The notes under the pieces are model-generated. The model did not search any database. It was not told the DNA's origin and saw nothing but the letters and a program-made list of their open reading frames with translations. Positions 17,857 through 27,680 of a DNA stretch of 64,000 nucleotides are shown in pieces; positions within the stretch are counted from its first letter, which is position 1; each line of letters begins with the position of its first letter. The stretch is taken from NCBI GenBank assembly GCA_016712505.1, contig JADJQY010000004.1:124001-188000 (forward strand). The letters are read 5' to 3'. This stretch comes from Candidatus Eiseniibacteriota bacterium. GTDB lineage: Bacteria; Eisenbacteria; RBG-16-71-46; CAIMUX01. Made by a program: the position numbers and the translations under genes.

Positions 17857-17892
17857 GGCTCAGACTCCGGGATTCACCGAGAATCGTCGAGT

Positions 17893-17945
17893 TTTGATGT
17901 CGTATTTATTCGACTTCATGACACAATTACTATACCCTATGTGGT
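17893..17945. promoter_or_regulatory. AT-rich divergent control region with a short inverted repeat
   Basis: A conspicuous AT-rich stretch in a GC-rich genome, between the divergent XRE regulator and hydrolase genes. It contains GTCG-N8-CGAC (17899-17902 with 17911-17914) and a TATACC element at about 17931. It is a plausible operator/promoter for both genes, but no full -35/-10 pair stands out. Confidence 0.35.
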
Positions 17946-18009
17946 GCAAGTAGAGTACGGCGTTCTGCCGAAGTGCGGGAAAAACCAAGCGAAGCAGCGG
18001 GAGGACGCC

Positions 18010-18726
18010 ATGGAGCCCAGGAGGTTCGGCCCCGCAGGCCGAGAGATCGAGTACCTCGTCTGGCCGGCAACGACCCCTCAGCCCCGCGCTCCGGTCCTCC
18101 TCGTCCCCGGAATGCTCGCGTCCGCCGCGTCGTGGCTGGATTACCCGGCACTCGTCCCCCGCCTCACCGCGGAGCAGGGGCGCGCGGTCTTCGCGATCAG
18201 CTTGCGAGGCCGGGGCGGCAGCTCTCTCCCGGAGCGAGGGTTCGACCTCGCCCACCACACGCAGGACCTGCTGGCTATGCTCGACCACGCGCATCTCGAG
18301 CAGGTCGTGGTCGTGGGCTGGTCCCTCGGTGCGGTGTATGGCCTCGGCCTAGCTTCCGCCCATCCCGATCGGGTGCTCGGGCTCGTCGTGGGCGACGCCG
18401 CGCCCTGCCTACCCAAGTTCGGGGAACGATGGCGGGCCAACGCGGAGACGCTTCGGTCCGAGCTGCCGTTTCATCCGGAACTCCCGGGGCGGATCGTCGC
18501 AGAGGCGGAGCGCGAGAACCTCGAGACCGCCCTTCCAGGCCTCTCGCTCCCGATTCTCGTGCTCCGCGGCACCCTCGACGATGCACTGCTCAAGTCCGAT
18601 GCGGCCGCCGCATCGTGGTCGGCTGCCCCAAACGCAACCATCGTGCCGCTGGCCTCCGGCCACGAGGTCTTTGCGGAACCGGAGGGCCAGATGGCGTGCC
18701 TCCGGTTCCTCGATCAACTCAGCTGA
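18010..18726 (+). CDS. Alpha/beta-fold hydrolase
   Basis: 238 residues. Typical fold markers: VLLVPGMLASAASW (oxyanion region), ISLRGRGGSS, the nucleophile elbow VVGWSLGA (Ser), LPILVLRGTLDD (acidic residue) and a C-terminal SGHEV providing the catalytic His. Substrate unknown. ATG 18010 is preceded by GGGAGGACGCC. No signal peptide, so cytoplasmic. Confidence 0.88.
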   Translation: MEPRRFGPAGREIEYLVWPATTPQPRAPVLLVPGMLASAASWLDYPALVPRLTAEQGRAVFAISLRGRGGSSLPERGFDLAHHTQDLLAMLDHAHLEQVVVVGWSLGAVYGLGLASAHPDRVLGLVVGDAAPCLPKFGERWRANAETLRSELPFHPELPGRIVAEAERENLETALPGLSLPILVLRGTLDDALLKSDAAAASWSAAPNATIVPLASGHEVFAEPEGQMACLRFLDQLS

Positions 18727-18733
18727 ACGACGC

Positions 18734-18763
18734 GATCGGTCGAGGTGGTAACTCGACCCGATC
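18734..18763. terminator. Hairpin between convergent genes
   Basis: GATCGGTCGAG (18734-18744) pairs with CTCGACCCGATC (18752-18763) with one bulge, between the converging hydrolase and VOC genes. There is no clear T tract. Confidence 0.4.
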
Positions 18764-18782
18764 ACGTGCGGAAACCGGTCAC

Positions 18783-19562
18783 CTACCGCTTGTCCGCCAG
18801 AATCCCGAAGACCGCTCCCTGGGGATCGGAGCAGACCGAGATCCAGGTGCCGCCGGGCACCTGATGGGCATCCATCAGGATGGCGCCTCCAGCCTCCTTC
18901 ACCCTCGCAATGCCTGAGTCGATTGCCTCGACGGCGAAGTAGTACATCCAGTGCGGGACCGGGGTGTCCGCCATCTTGGTCATCATGCCGCCGATCGAGT
19001 CCCCGCCCGCGGCGAACATCTGGTAGATCCCCATCGGGCCCATGTCCATCGCTTCGGTCTTGGTCCACCCGAAGAGGCCGGAGTGGAATCGAAACGCCTC
19101 GTCGAGATTACCGGCGTGCAGCTCGCGCCAGCCGACGTGACCGACCGCGCCGGGGGCGACCTCTGGGAGCGGTTCGTTGCTGATCGGGGTCATCACATAA
19201 AAGGGCGCACCGTGAGGATCGGCAACCAGGGCGAAGCGGCCGATCCCCGGGATGTCCTGCGGCCCCATGTGCAGCGCGCCACCCGCTGCCTTGACCTGCT
19301 CGACGCAGGCGTCTGCATTCGGCACCCCGACATAGTGCAGCCAACCGGGGCGCGCCCCGCCGCTACACGCCGCAGGCGACAGCGTCATGACCCCGCCGAC
19401 GTTGACCGTCCCTACGGAAACGAGGGTGTAGGCCCCACCCGGCATGCCGGAGTCCTTGGCTGTCCAACCAAGCACCTTGCCGTAGAACGCGGTGGCGGCG
19501 GCGCTGTCGGTGGTCAGGAGTTCGTACCAGATGAACGGACACGCGGTCGAATTCGAGCTCAT
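18783..19562 (-). CDS. VOC-family protein with two glyoxalase-like domains
   Basis: 259 residues, a tandem repeat of the vicinal-oxygen-chelate fold. Domain 1 (about 8-125) begins PFIWYELLTTDSAAATAFYG and contains GWLHYVGVPNADACVEQVKA. Domain 2 (about 140-259) begins GHVGWRELHAGNLDEAFRFH and contains WMYYFAVEAIDSGIARV. Such proteins are usually annotated as glyoxalase/bleomycin-resistance-like; the real substrate is unknown. Its ATG overlaps the tetR stop (4 nt), so the TetR regulator and VOC protein form a coupled operon. Confidence 0.88.
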   Translation of the reverse strand: MSSNSTACPFIWYELLTTDSAAATAFYGKVLGWTAKDSGMPGGAYTLVSVGTVNVGGVMTLSPAACSGGARPGWLHYVGVPNADACVEQVKAAGGALHMGPQDIPGIGRFALVADPHGAPFYVMTPISNEPLPEVAPGAVGHVGWRELHAGNLDEAFRFHSGLFGWTKTEAMDMGPMGIYQMFAAGGDSIGGMMTKMADTPVPHWMYYFAVEAIDSGIARVKEAGGAILMDAHQVPGGTWISVCSDPQGAVFGILADKR

Positions 19563-20179
19563 GATTTCTCCTTTGATTGGGATCGGTTGAAGAGCAACTC
19601 AACGTAGCGACGGAGGTGATCGACACTTTCCTCAGCGAGACGCGGCCCGTTTCTGGCCTTGGCCAGGATGAAGGCGCCCTGGAGAACCGCCTGCGTGTGA
19701 AGAGCGAGTCCCTCGGCTGACCAACTCGCTCGGGGCGCGTATCGCCGCTTCGCCAGAGCGATGTCCTTCGCCACCTCCGCCGCGTGCCCACTGATGCTCC
19801 GTTCGCACGCCTCGCGGATCGCCGGGCTGGTGGCGTACGCCTCTTGCACCATGGTTCCGACCAGGCAGGTGAACTGCGGTACCTCCCCGCGCAGAATCGA
19901 ACGGCGAAAGTCGATGTAGCCCAGCACCCGGTCGAGGGGATCGCGGTGCGCGTGGTAGGGCGCCGCTCGGAAGAAGCTTCCGGTCCGCTCGGACCAGTAG
20001 GCCGCCGCCTCCACCGCCAGTTCCTCCTTGCTCGCGAAGTGGTGAAAGAACGCCCCCTTGCTCAGTCCCGCCTCCGCGCAGATCTCCTCCACGCGGGTGG
20101 CCGTGTAGCCCTTGGTTCGGATCACCTTGAGCGCGGCTTCGAGTAGCCGCGACCTGGCGTCCTGGGATGCGGTGGTCAT
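19559..20179 (-). CDS. TetR/AcrR-family transcriptional regulator
   Basis: 206 residues. N-terminal HTH (about 8-55): RLLEAALKVIRTKGYTATRV, then EEICAEAGLSKGAFFHHFAS. The C-terminal ligand domain resembles TetR_C_11-like regulators. It lies first in an operon with the VOC gene, and a near-perfect 16-bp palindrome sits 34 bp upstream of its start, so it most likely represses its own operon and perhaps the divergent genes. Confidence 0.92.
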   Translation of the reverse strand: MTTASQDARSRLLEAALKVIRTKGYTATRVEEICAEAGLSKGAFFHHFASKEELAVEAAAYWSERTGSFFRAAPYHAHRDPLDRVLGYIDFRRSILRGEVPQFTCLVGTMVQEAYATSPAIREACERSISGHAAEVAKDIALAKRRYAPRASWSAEGLALHTQAVLQGAFILAKARNGPRLAEESVDHLRRYVELLFNRSQSKEKS

Positions 20180-20212
20180 GAAGCGTGCTCCTCCCCAGCG
20201 GCTGGACTATCA

Positions 20213-20228
20213 TACCGACCGGTTGGTA
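20213..20228. promoter_or_regulatory. Probable TetR operator palindrome
   Basis: TACCGACCGGTTGGTA is a 16-bp inverted repeat with a single mismatched pair, placed in the tetR upstream region. It closely matches the TACCNACCGGTNGGTA-like operators known for several TetR regulators. Confidence 0.7.
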
Positions 20229-20386
20229 CGGTGCCAAGAAAGAATCTTCCTCCTTGGGCCTCGCCGCGGCCCCGGGGGAATCGCTACTGTCCACCCGCCG
20301 CGCTTCGGCGGCGGGGTGCGTGCGAGATCGGTGGCCGCACCCGTATCGCGGCCCACCGATGGTCGGCCAATCACCAGGAGAATCGC

Positions 20387-20806
20387 TTGGCTACACCGCG
20401 ATCGAAAGCAAATCGCAGAGGCGCCGCCCCGGATGGCGCGGCAAGTGTCGACGCCTTCTTGCTCAACCTCGACCATCCGCACAAGGACGCGGTGGAGGCG
20501 CTACGCGAGGTCGTGCTCGGCAGCGATCCCAGAATCGCCCAGGGGATCAAGTGGAATGCCCCCAGCTTCCGGACCGAGGAGTATTTCGCGACCACGCACC
20601 TCCGGGCCAAGATTGGGATCGGGCTCATCCTGCACCTCGGAGCCAAGGCGCGGGAGAACGCGCTGGTGGAGGTGGACGACCCTCACGGCCTTGTCGCCTG
20701 GCTGGCGGCGGATCGCGCCGCGCTGAGCTTCGCCGATGTCGGCGAGGTCCGTTCGCGTGCCGAGGCCGTGCGCGCGATCATCCGGCAGTGGATCACCTAT
20801 CTGTAG
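20387..20806 (+). CDS. DUF1801-type protein
   Basis: 139 residues from TTG 20387, chosen because AGGAG (20376-20380) lies 6 nt upstream and no ATG fits. The sequence FLLNLDHPHKDAVEALREVV, then GIKWNAPSFRTEEYFATTHL is characteristic of the DUF1801/YdhG-like fold (iron-chaperone/frataxin-like superfamily, biochemical role unclear). The following SRPBCC gene is 63 bp downstream on the same strand. Confidence 0.78.
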   Translation: MATPRSKANRRGAAPDGAASVDAFLLNLDHPHKDAVEALREVVLGSDPRIAQGIKWNAPSFRTEEYFATTHLRAKIGIGLILHLGAKARENALVEVDDPHGLVAWLAADRAALSFADVGEVRSRAEAVRAIIRQWITYL

Positions 20807-20869
20807 CGTCCGGCGGGCGTCCGAGAGACGGAAGCGGCCCGCGATCACGGCCACCGGAGGGATCAAGCA

Positions 20870-21313
20870 ATGAAGCGACTGGAGTTCAGTGTCATGATCG
20901 AAGCCAACCGCCCCGTGGTCTGGGACCGGATGCTGGCGGATGACGCCTTTCGCGACTGGACCTCGGTGTTTGCGGAGGGATCGCATTTCGTCGGGTCGTG
21001 GGAGCAGGGAGCTCGCATCCGCTTCATGGCCCCCGACGGGAACGGGCTGAGCTCGCGGATTGCGGAGAACCGGCTCCACGAATACCTGTCGATCGAGCAT
21101 CTCGGATACTTCCTGAACGGGGTCGAGGACACCGAGAGCGACGGAGTCAGGAGCTGGGCCCCAGCCTATGAGAATTACACCTTCTCCGATGCCAATGGAG
21201 GCACTCGGGTAGATGTCGTCATGGACGCGACCGACGAGATCGAGGCCGAGATGAGCCAGAAGTGGCCCTTGGCGCTGGCCCGACTGAAGGAGATCTGCGA
21301 GCCAGGGCAATGA
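20870..21313 (+). CDS. SRPBCC (START-like) domain protein
   Basis: 147 residues. VMIEANRPVVWDRMLADDAF is the usual first strand/helix of the Bet v1-like SRPBCC fold, followed by SWEQGARIRFMAPDGNG and a long C-terminal helix (EAEMSQKWPLALARLKEICE). These proteins bind hydrophobic ligands; the ligand here is unknown. Its stop overlaps the next start (ATGA), so the kelch-like gene is coupled. Confidence 0.8.
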   Translation: MKRLEFSVMIEANRPVVWDRMLADDAFRDWTSVFAEGSHFVGSWEQGARIRFMAPDGNGLSSRIAENRLHEYLSIEHLGYFLNGVEDTESDGVRSWAPAYENYTFSDANGGTRVDVVMDATDEIEAEMSQKWPLALARLKEICEPGQ

Positions 21314-22317
21314 GTCGGCGGTTCCTACCCGGCCGCGGCGCCGTTTTGCTGCTCACCCTCGTCGCGGCCACGGCGGTTTCTCCGGCGCTCCCTTCCGACC
21401 GGACGGCGCCCGTGGAGCGCGAGGACGAAGCAGCGTCCTTGACGTGGACCAGGCTGGTGGAGCACGCCCCATTTCCGGCCAGCTACAACTTTCCCGTTCA
21501 CGTAGCGCCGGATGGTCGATTCGTCGCGCTCCACCCGGAAGGGACCTGGAGCTCGCAAGATGGTGTCGCGTGGGAGAAAACCCTTCTGCCCTTCAGCGGA
21601 ATGAACTCCGCGTATCTCAGCTACGTGAACCACGACGGCGCGACCTGGGCATTGGGGGCGCTGGAGGGCGACTACCGCAGCTTTCGCGTCTCCCCGACGA
21701 TTCTCCGAACCCGCGACTATCTGCGCTGGGAAGTGGTCGGGGTGGCTTCATCCCTCCCCCAACGGATCTTCTACGCCGCGGCGGGGTTCAGCGGCGCGAT
21801 CTGGATCCTGGGCGGGCATGACGGAGAGCGAGAGACGTCCGAGGTGTGGCGCTCTGTCGATGGCGTCGTGTGGAACTGTGTGCTTGCGGTAGCGCCCTGG
21901 TCGCCGCGAGCCGGCGCCAAGGCCGTTGTGTTCCAGGATCGCCTCTACCTCATCGGTGGAGGCCGCATCGACGGCCCGAGCACGAACGACGTCTGGTCGA
22001 GCGGCGACGGAATCGCCTGGATTCGGGAGACAGCGGCGATCGCTCCCGAGGAGCCGGTCGGCTACACCCCGGTGGTGCACCTCGACCAGATCTGGCTGGT
22101 TGGCGCCAATCGATCGGGGCGTTTCCGTTCGGAGATGTTGGTCTCGAGCGACGGTAGGTCCTGGCGTGCCCAGGCCGCCCCCTGGTCCCCACGCGGCGGG
22201 GTCGCCGCCTGGAGCGACGGTCACTCGCTCTATCTGACCGGCGGCAAGTTCTCCACGGTAGAGGCGGGCGAGACGGTCTTTGCCTATTGCAACGACGTCT
22301 GGCGGCTGGGGCGATAG
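21310..22317 (+). CDS. Secreted kelch-like beta-propeller protein
   Basis: 335 residues with a signal peptide (about 1-28). The rest shows repeated propeller blades: GAIWILGGHDGERETSEVWR, then RLYLIGGGRIDGPSTNDVWS, then SLYLTGGKFST and NDVWRLG, plus SSQDGVAWEKTLLP, SVDGVVWNCV and SSDGRSWRAQAAPW strands. The double-Gly plus Trp spacing is kelch-like. It is probably extracytoplasmic; partner unknown. Confidence 0.75.
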   Translation: MSRRFLPGRGAVLLLTLVAATAVSPALPSDRTAPVEREDEAASLTWTRLVEHAPFPASYNFPVHVAPDGRFVALHPEGTWSSQDGVAWEKTLLPFSGMNSAYLSYVNHDGATWALGALEGDYRSFRVSPTILRTRDYLRWEVVGVASSLPQRIFYAAAGFSGAIWILGGHDGERETSEVWRSVDGVVWNCVLAVAPWSPRAGAKAVVFQDRLYLIGGGRIDGPSTNDVWSSGDGIAWIRETAAIAPEEPVGYTPVVHLDQIWLVGANRSGRFRSEMLVSSDGRSWRAQAAPWSPRGGVAAWSDGHSLYLTGGKFSTVEAGETVFAYCNDVWRLGR

Positions 22318-22691
22318 CGCCGAGACTCTTTGAACCTCGTCCAGCAGCACGGTCCGAACCTCGGGGCCGGTCGCGCGGTGTTGCTCCTCCCGCCGCCCCG
22401 GAGGGAGACATACGCTCAATAGGCCACCGGGCTGGCCAGGTTGCGGGAGGAGTCGGGGCGAAGCCCTTACAACAGCCTCGACTGCCCAACCTGTCGTGGT
22501 CCGAGGAGAAGCAGGTTTCGGCGCCCGGAACCGAGCCGCCCCGACAGCACTCTTTCATGCATACGGGGATAACAACGGCATTTTTACCCACGAGCAAGAG
22601 ATCGCTCGTCTTCCCAATGCCGGGGTAGTTCCGCCCGGGCGAAGGGCGATCCCCCCGCACCCCGCCCCATGCAGGGCACGAGGCTCGGCCT
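22318..22691. other. Intergenic region between convergent kelch-like and lon genes
   Basis: About 370 bp between the stop codons of two convergent genes. I see no gene and no clear hairpin terminator, only short frames without any recognisable pattern. Confidence 0.4.
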
Positions 22692-25359
22692 TCAGTTCCT
22701 GAGCGTGCTCGGCCGCGACCGCGACGCCGGCGCCTTCCGAACCGAAGCGGCGGGGCCACGAGGCGTCGAGGCCGCTTTGCCGGCGGACCGCGCCTTCCGG
22801 TTCCGCGCCGCACTGATGGCACGTGCCGCCTTCTCGGCCTTCTCCAGACGGGCCGCCCGCTCCGCCTTCGCCGCGCTCTCCACTTCCGCCCGCACGCCGC
22901 TCGTCGGGGGCTTCATCCCCCCGAGGCCGAGGGAGTCGGGCATGGTGATCCGGAGGCCGTCCTCGATCTGATCGACCGGGACGAAGTTCATCTGCTTCTT
23001 GACCTCATCGGGCAATTCGTCGAGGTCGACCTCGTTGCGCTTCGGCAGAACCACCGTCTTGAGCCCGGCACGGTGCGCGGCGAGGACCTTCATCTTCACA
23101 CCGCCGACTGGAAGAACGCGTCCCCGCAGCGTCACTTCGCCGGTCATACCGACTCCGGGGCGCGCGGGCTGACCGGTGAGCAGGGAAACCATCGCCGTGA
23201 CCATGGCCACGCCGGCCGAGGGACCATCCTTGGGCACCGCTCCGGCGGGGACGTGGACGTGAATGTCGGTCCGGGCGAACAGCTCCGGATCGATCTTGAA
23301 CAGCCCAGCGTTGGAACGGACCCAGCTGTGGGCAATCTTGGCGCTCTCGCGCATGACGTCGCCGAGTTGCCCGGTCAGGGTCAGGTCTCCCTTTCCCCTC
23401 ATTCCGGTCGCCTCGATGTGGAGAATATCGCCGCCGCCGGTCGTCACCGCCAGACCGGTCGAGACCCCAGGCACCGGCTTCTTGTCCGAATCCTCGCTCT
23501 CGAACCGCTCGCGCTTCAGGCCGATCCGCACCACTTCGGGCGTGACCGTCTGCTTCTTGGTCGCGCCGCCCGCGATCTCCACCGCGGCCTTCCGACAGAG
23601 CGTACCGATCTGGCGCTCGAGGTCGCGGACCCCCGCCTCCCGGGTGTAGTCGCGGATCACCTTCTGCAGCGCCGCGCGATTGAAGACCACATCGCGCGGG
23701 GTGAGTCCGTTCTGCTTGAGCTGGCGCGGCACCAGATAGTTGGTCGCGATCTGGAGCTTCTCGTGCTCCGTGTATCCCTCGAGCTGGATCACCTCCATGC
23801 GGTCGCGCAGCGGCCCGGGGATCGTCTCCAGGTGGTTCGCCGTGGCGATGAAGATCACCTCGGAGAGATCGAAGTCGACGTCGAGGTAGTAGTCGCGGAA
23901 GGCGCGATTCTGCACCGGGTCGAGCACCTCGAGCAGCGCGCTCGAAGGGTCCCCGCGCCAGTCCGACCCGAGCTTGTCCACCTCATCGAGCATGAAGACC
24001 GGATTGCGGGTCCCGGCCCGCTTGATCCCCTGGATCACGCGCCCCGGCAGGGCGCCCACGTAGGTGCGCCGATGACCGCGGATCTCGGCCTCATCGCGCA
24101 TGCCGCCCAGGCTCATCCGGGTGAACTTCCGCCCCAGCGAGCGCGCAATCGACTGCCCGAGACTCGTCTTCCCCACCCCAGGAGGACCGGCGAAGCAGAG
24201 GATCGTGCCGACCCCAGTCGGCGGCTCCGGATCCCCCCTTCGCCGCGTTCGCGGTACCCGGTACGGACGACGGAGGCGCCGGCTTCTTCACCGGAGTGCG
24301 CTCCTTGACCAGCTTCCGCACCGCGAGGTACTCGAGAATCCGGTCCTTGACGTTTTGCAGATCGTAGTGGTCTTCGTTGAGGATGGCCCGCGCCCGCTCG
24401 ATGTCGAGCAGATCTTCGCTCCGCTTCACCCAGGGAAGCTCGACCAACCAATCGAGGTAGGTCTTGATCACCGAGTGCTCCGCAGCCTGCGGCGGCATGT
24501 TCTCCAGCCGCTTCAGTTCGCGGTTTGCCTCCTTCTTCGCCTCCTCCGGCATGCCCGAGGCCTCGATCTTCTCGCGGTACTCGTCCGCCACCGCGTCGGC
24601 CTCTTCCTCCTCGCCGAGTTCCTTCCGGATGGCCCGAAGCTGCTGACGGAGGAAGAACTCCCGCTGCGCCTTCTCCATCTCCTCGTGCGCCTCGCTCTGA
24701 ATCTTGTGTTCGAGGGTGAGGAGTTCCTTCTCGCGCGAGAGGTGCTTGATCAGGAGGCGGAACTTGTCCTTCACGTCGTCCGCTTCGAGGATCGCCTGGC
24801 CCTCTTCCTTCTTCAGTCGAGCGTTCGAGGCGACCACGTAGACCAGATGCCGCACTTCCTCCACCTGGGAGAGAAAGCGGTTCACCTCATCCGGCAAGTG
24901 AGGCGAGAGGGCCACCACCTCGCGGGTGAGTTCACGCAGGCTCCGCTCCGCCGCCTGCAGTTCCATGTCCGGGTTCACGATGTCCGGGGCCAGGTTGATC
25001 CGCGCCCGCAGATAGGGCGACGGATCCAGCCACTCCGCGATCCGGAAGCGCTCGATTCCTTGCGCAATCACCTGCATGTTCTCGTCGGTGCGAATCACAC
25101 GATGGATCCGGGCCACCGTGCCGGTCGTCCAGACCTGGTCCGAAGTCGGCTCCTCGATCGAGCCATCGGACATCCCGACCAGTCCAACCAGTTTGTCCGA
25201 CTGGAGCGCGTCCTCGATCAGCTTGATCGAGCGCGGAATCCCCACCGCCAGCGGCAGCACCATGAAGGGATAAGCCAGGGTGTTTCGGAGCGGGAGGATC
25301 GGAAGCTGGGTCGGAATCGTCTCCAGCTTGATCTCTTCCGGCTGCATGAAATTCGCCAT
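22692..25359 (-). CDS. lon: ATP-dependent protease Lon, frameshifted in this sequence
   Basis: About 888 residues when restored. The N-terminal Lon domain (LPILPLRNTLAYPFMVLPLA), coiled-coil region, AAA+ domain (Walker A GPPGVGKTS; Walker B VFMLDEVDK) and Ser-Lys protease domain (catalytic Ser in KDGPSAGVAM; Lys in GGVKMKVLAAHRAG) are all present. The frame breaks in a run of six C (24233-24238). With five, it reads AAKGDPEPPTGVGTILCFAG into the Walker region. A Pro/Ala-rich insert of about 27 residues precedes Walker A, and a roughly 70-residue Ala/Lys/Arg-rich tail follows the protease domain; both are unusual. Lon degrades misfolded and regulatory proteins in the cytoplasm. Confidence 0.92.
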
Positions 25360-25546
25360 GATGCGTCGTAGCCTCCTGAGCGCGGGAACACTCCTCGCGC
25401 ACCCCGGAGGCTAACAACCGCACGCGTCGCGCCACAAGCAAAGCTGTCTGTTTCTCGGTGTTTCCGTTCGGCGGGAATCGGCTGGTTTTGGCCAATAGCA
25501 AGAAGTTCATCGGCGAGGGCCGTAGTGGAAGCGGAGCGCGTCGGGT

Positions 25547-26635
25547 CTACCGCTTCCTGGACGCCGCTTGTGGGAAGCGCACATCGAACACCGCCACATG
25601 CGTGCCCCCTACCAGGCGCCAGACACGGCGTCGCAGGCTGCCGTCGGGCTCCAGGTCGAGACACGCGCGGTAGAGGACCCTTTGGTCCCCCTCGTAACCC
25701 TGGAGATCGAAGACCAAGGCGCCGGTGTCGTCGATGGACCCGTCCCCCTCGTAGACGCCCCCTTGGGCGGAGAGCGCGAGGGCGCGGAGCACGCCCCGGC
25801 CGGTGTGGTGATAGATGTAGACGTCGAGGCGGTGCGTCGCCACGCCATCTGCGGAGAGGGTCACTATCCGCTCGTAGATGCCGTTCGCGTACGGGACCCA
25901 CTCGAAGGTCGACTCCAGTCGGATCGAGTCGGCCCCGGCGTGAAGCGCACTCCCTTCCCACCGGTGTCCGAGCAGCGCCCCGAGGGGTCGCAGCGAGCCG
26001 GAGGGAGGTGGCACCTTCTCCGCAGCGCGCAGACCGGCTTCCGACGTATCCGCGCGGATGTGGGTCCACTCCGCCAGTGGCTCGTATTTCCCGGAGCCGA
26101 TCCGCTCCAGGAGCGCCTCGTGGTAGCGGTTCCGATCCTGGAAACTCCACTGGAGTTGCATTCGTCGGAGGCCGCCCGACTGATAGAGATCGAGGATCGC
26201 CTCTGCCCGTTCGCCCTCGAACGCGATCGTTCCCTCGCTCACGCCGTTCGCAAATGGACTCAATCCCAGAAGCGCGATCTGCTTTCGCTCGGGGTGCCAG
26301 TAGAACGTCTGGAGCTCACGCCACGGCCGGCCATCCGCCGCCTGCCCATCGGTCATCACTCGCACCGAGTGCCGCCCTGGACCCCAACTCCAGCGATCGA
26401 ACATGCTGGTCCCCGACGCGAACGTCATGCGCCACTCGCCGCCGATGAGACGTTCGAAGCTCCGCATCTCTTCGCGGCCGGAGCGCTCCGGAGTCTCTGA
26501 CCGCGCAGTCGACATCTTCGCGGCGGCGTTCGCCGCGGTCTGCGGGACTCCCCCATCTCGCCCGGCGCACGCGCACAGAGAGGCGGAGAGCACAACCGCT
26601 CCCGCCAGCGGTGAGAGACTCGGTCGCACGGTCAC
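25547..26635 (-). CDS. Lipoprotein with two DUF1579-like beta-barrel halves
   Basis: 362 residues from GTG 26633-26635 (GTG 26629 also possible). A lipoprotein-type signal ends SLCAC (Cys at about 21-23). The first half (about 50-200) has FERLIGGEWRMTFASGTSMF, then WSWGPGRHSVRVMTDGQ, then QTFYWHPERKQI; the second (about 220-355) repeats the pattern with LGALLGHRWEGS and TFEWVPYANGIYERI. This resembles DUF1579/lipocalin-like lipid-binding barrels. Function unknown. It is preceded by an ankyrin gene on the same strand. Confidence 0.6.
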   Translation of the reverse strand: MTVRPSLSPLAGAVVLSASLCACAGRDGGVPQTAANAAAKMSTARSETPERSGREEMRSFERLIGGEWRMTFASGTSMFDRWSWGPGRHSVRVMTDGQAADGRPWRELQTFYWHPERKQIALLGLSPFANGVSEGTIAFEGERAEAILDLYQSGGLRRMQLQWSFQDRNRYHEALLERIGSGKYEPLAEWTHIRADTSEAGLRAAEKVPPPSGSLRPLGALLGHRWEGSALHAGADSIRLESTFEWVPYANGIYERIVTLSADGVATHRLDVYIYHHTGRGVLRALALSAQGGVYEGDGSIDDTGALVFDLQGYEGDQRVLYRACLDLEPDGSLRRRVWRLVGGTHVAVFDVRFPQAASRKR

Positions 26636-26684
26636 CTGCGTGTCGTGGCGATGACGAGGCGTTCGCCCGGGAATCGGTTCGAGG

Positions 26685-27632
26685 TCACTGCCCGGACTCA
26701 CCGTCGGCCGCGCGAAAGAAGGCGAGCACGTCCGCGAGGCCGGGGTCCGGATCGTGATGGGCTTCGTTCTCGAGGTACGTGCGGAGTGGTACGCCGCCGA
26801 CGCTCTTCTGGTCTCGCCAGGGGGCGCCCTTCTGCAGGACGAGGAGAAGGACCTTCCAGTTCTCGGTGATCGACGGAAGGAAGACGGCCCCTTGGCCATC
26901 CTTGTCCAGGAGGCGGACGTCTGCTCCGCGATCGAGGAGAAGCTGCATGATCTCGACGTCGATCTCCGCACCACCACCGGTGAAATAGGCTGGATCGCCG
27001 AAGGAGGTCAAGGCGTTCGGGTTGGCCCCGGCCTCGAGGAGCAGGCGGACCGGCTCCGGGCCGGACTTGCGGCTGGCGCCGATCGCCACCTGGAGGGGCA
27101 GCTCGTCACCACCGGCGTTCGGGTCGGCTCCGGCCTGCAGCAGCGCGCGGACGACGTCGAGCTGGTCGGGGGTCTCGTCGAGTTGACGCAAGGCGAAGAC
27201 GAGAACGGTCGCCCCGGAGATGCTCGGCGTGTCGAGCTTCGCTCCGCGCGCGGCGGCGGCCACGGCGACGGCATCATGGCGCTCGATCGCGACCTCGATC
27301 TCGCGCAGGGGGCCGGAGCGAAACTGCCGGATGTTGCCCTCGGCGTCGCGGTGCGCGCTGAGGGTCAACAACGACGCCCCCTGGGAGATCACGACCACGA
27401 GGAAAGGGAGTGCCGCCACACCGAGGGCAAGCAAGCGCCCGGCGGTGGTGTGGGAGTGGAGGAAGAGCCAGACGGCTCCGCACAGGATCGCTCCCGGCAG
27501 CACGAAGGGAATGAGGATCGCGGCGAAGGGATTGGTGTGGGACGGCCGGGCGGCAGCGAGTCCCAGCAAACCGAAAATCACCAGCACCACGAGATCGACG
27601 GCCACGAACAGCCAGAAGAGAATCTTCAGCAC
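26685..27632 (-). CDS. Membrane-anchored ankyrin-repeat protein
   Basis: 315 residues from GTG 27632 behind GGAGGAGA. Three hydrophobic segments (about 3-27, 38-58, 68-88) anchor the N-terminus. The remainder carries ankyrin repeats: TPDQLDVVRALLQAGADPNA, then GPEPVRLLLEAGANPNALTS, then IDVEIMQLLLDRGADVRLLD. It is probably a protein-interaction module facing one side of the membrane. Partner unknown. Confidence 0.82.
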   Translation of the reverse strand: MLKILFWLFVAVDLVVLVIFGLLGLAAARPSHTNPFAAILIPFVLPGAILCGAVWLFLHSHTTAGRLLALGVAALPFLVVVISQGASLLTLSAHRDAEGNIRQFRSGPLREIEVAIERHDAVAVAAAARGAKLDTPSISGATVLVFALRQLDETPDQLDVVRALLQAGADPNAGGDELPLQVAIGASRKSGPEPVRLLLEAGANPNALTSFGDPAYFTGGGAEIDVEIMQLLLDRGADVRLLDKDGQGAVFLPSITENWKVLLLVLQKGAPWRDQKSVGGVPLRTYLENEAHHDPDPGLADVLAFFRAADGESGQ

Positions 27633-27680
27633 CGATTCTCTCCTCCGATTTCGGGCCTACCGAGGATTGGTCGCGTCATT

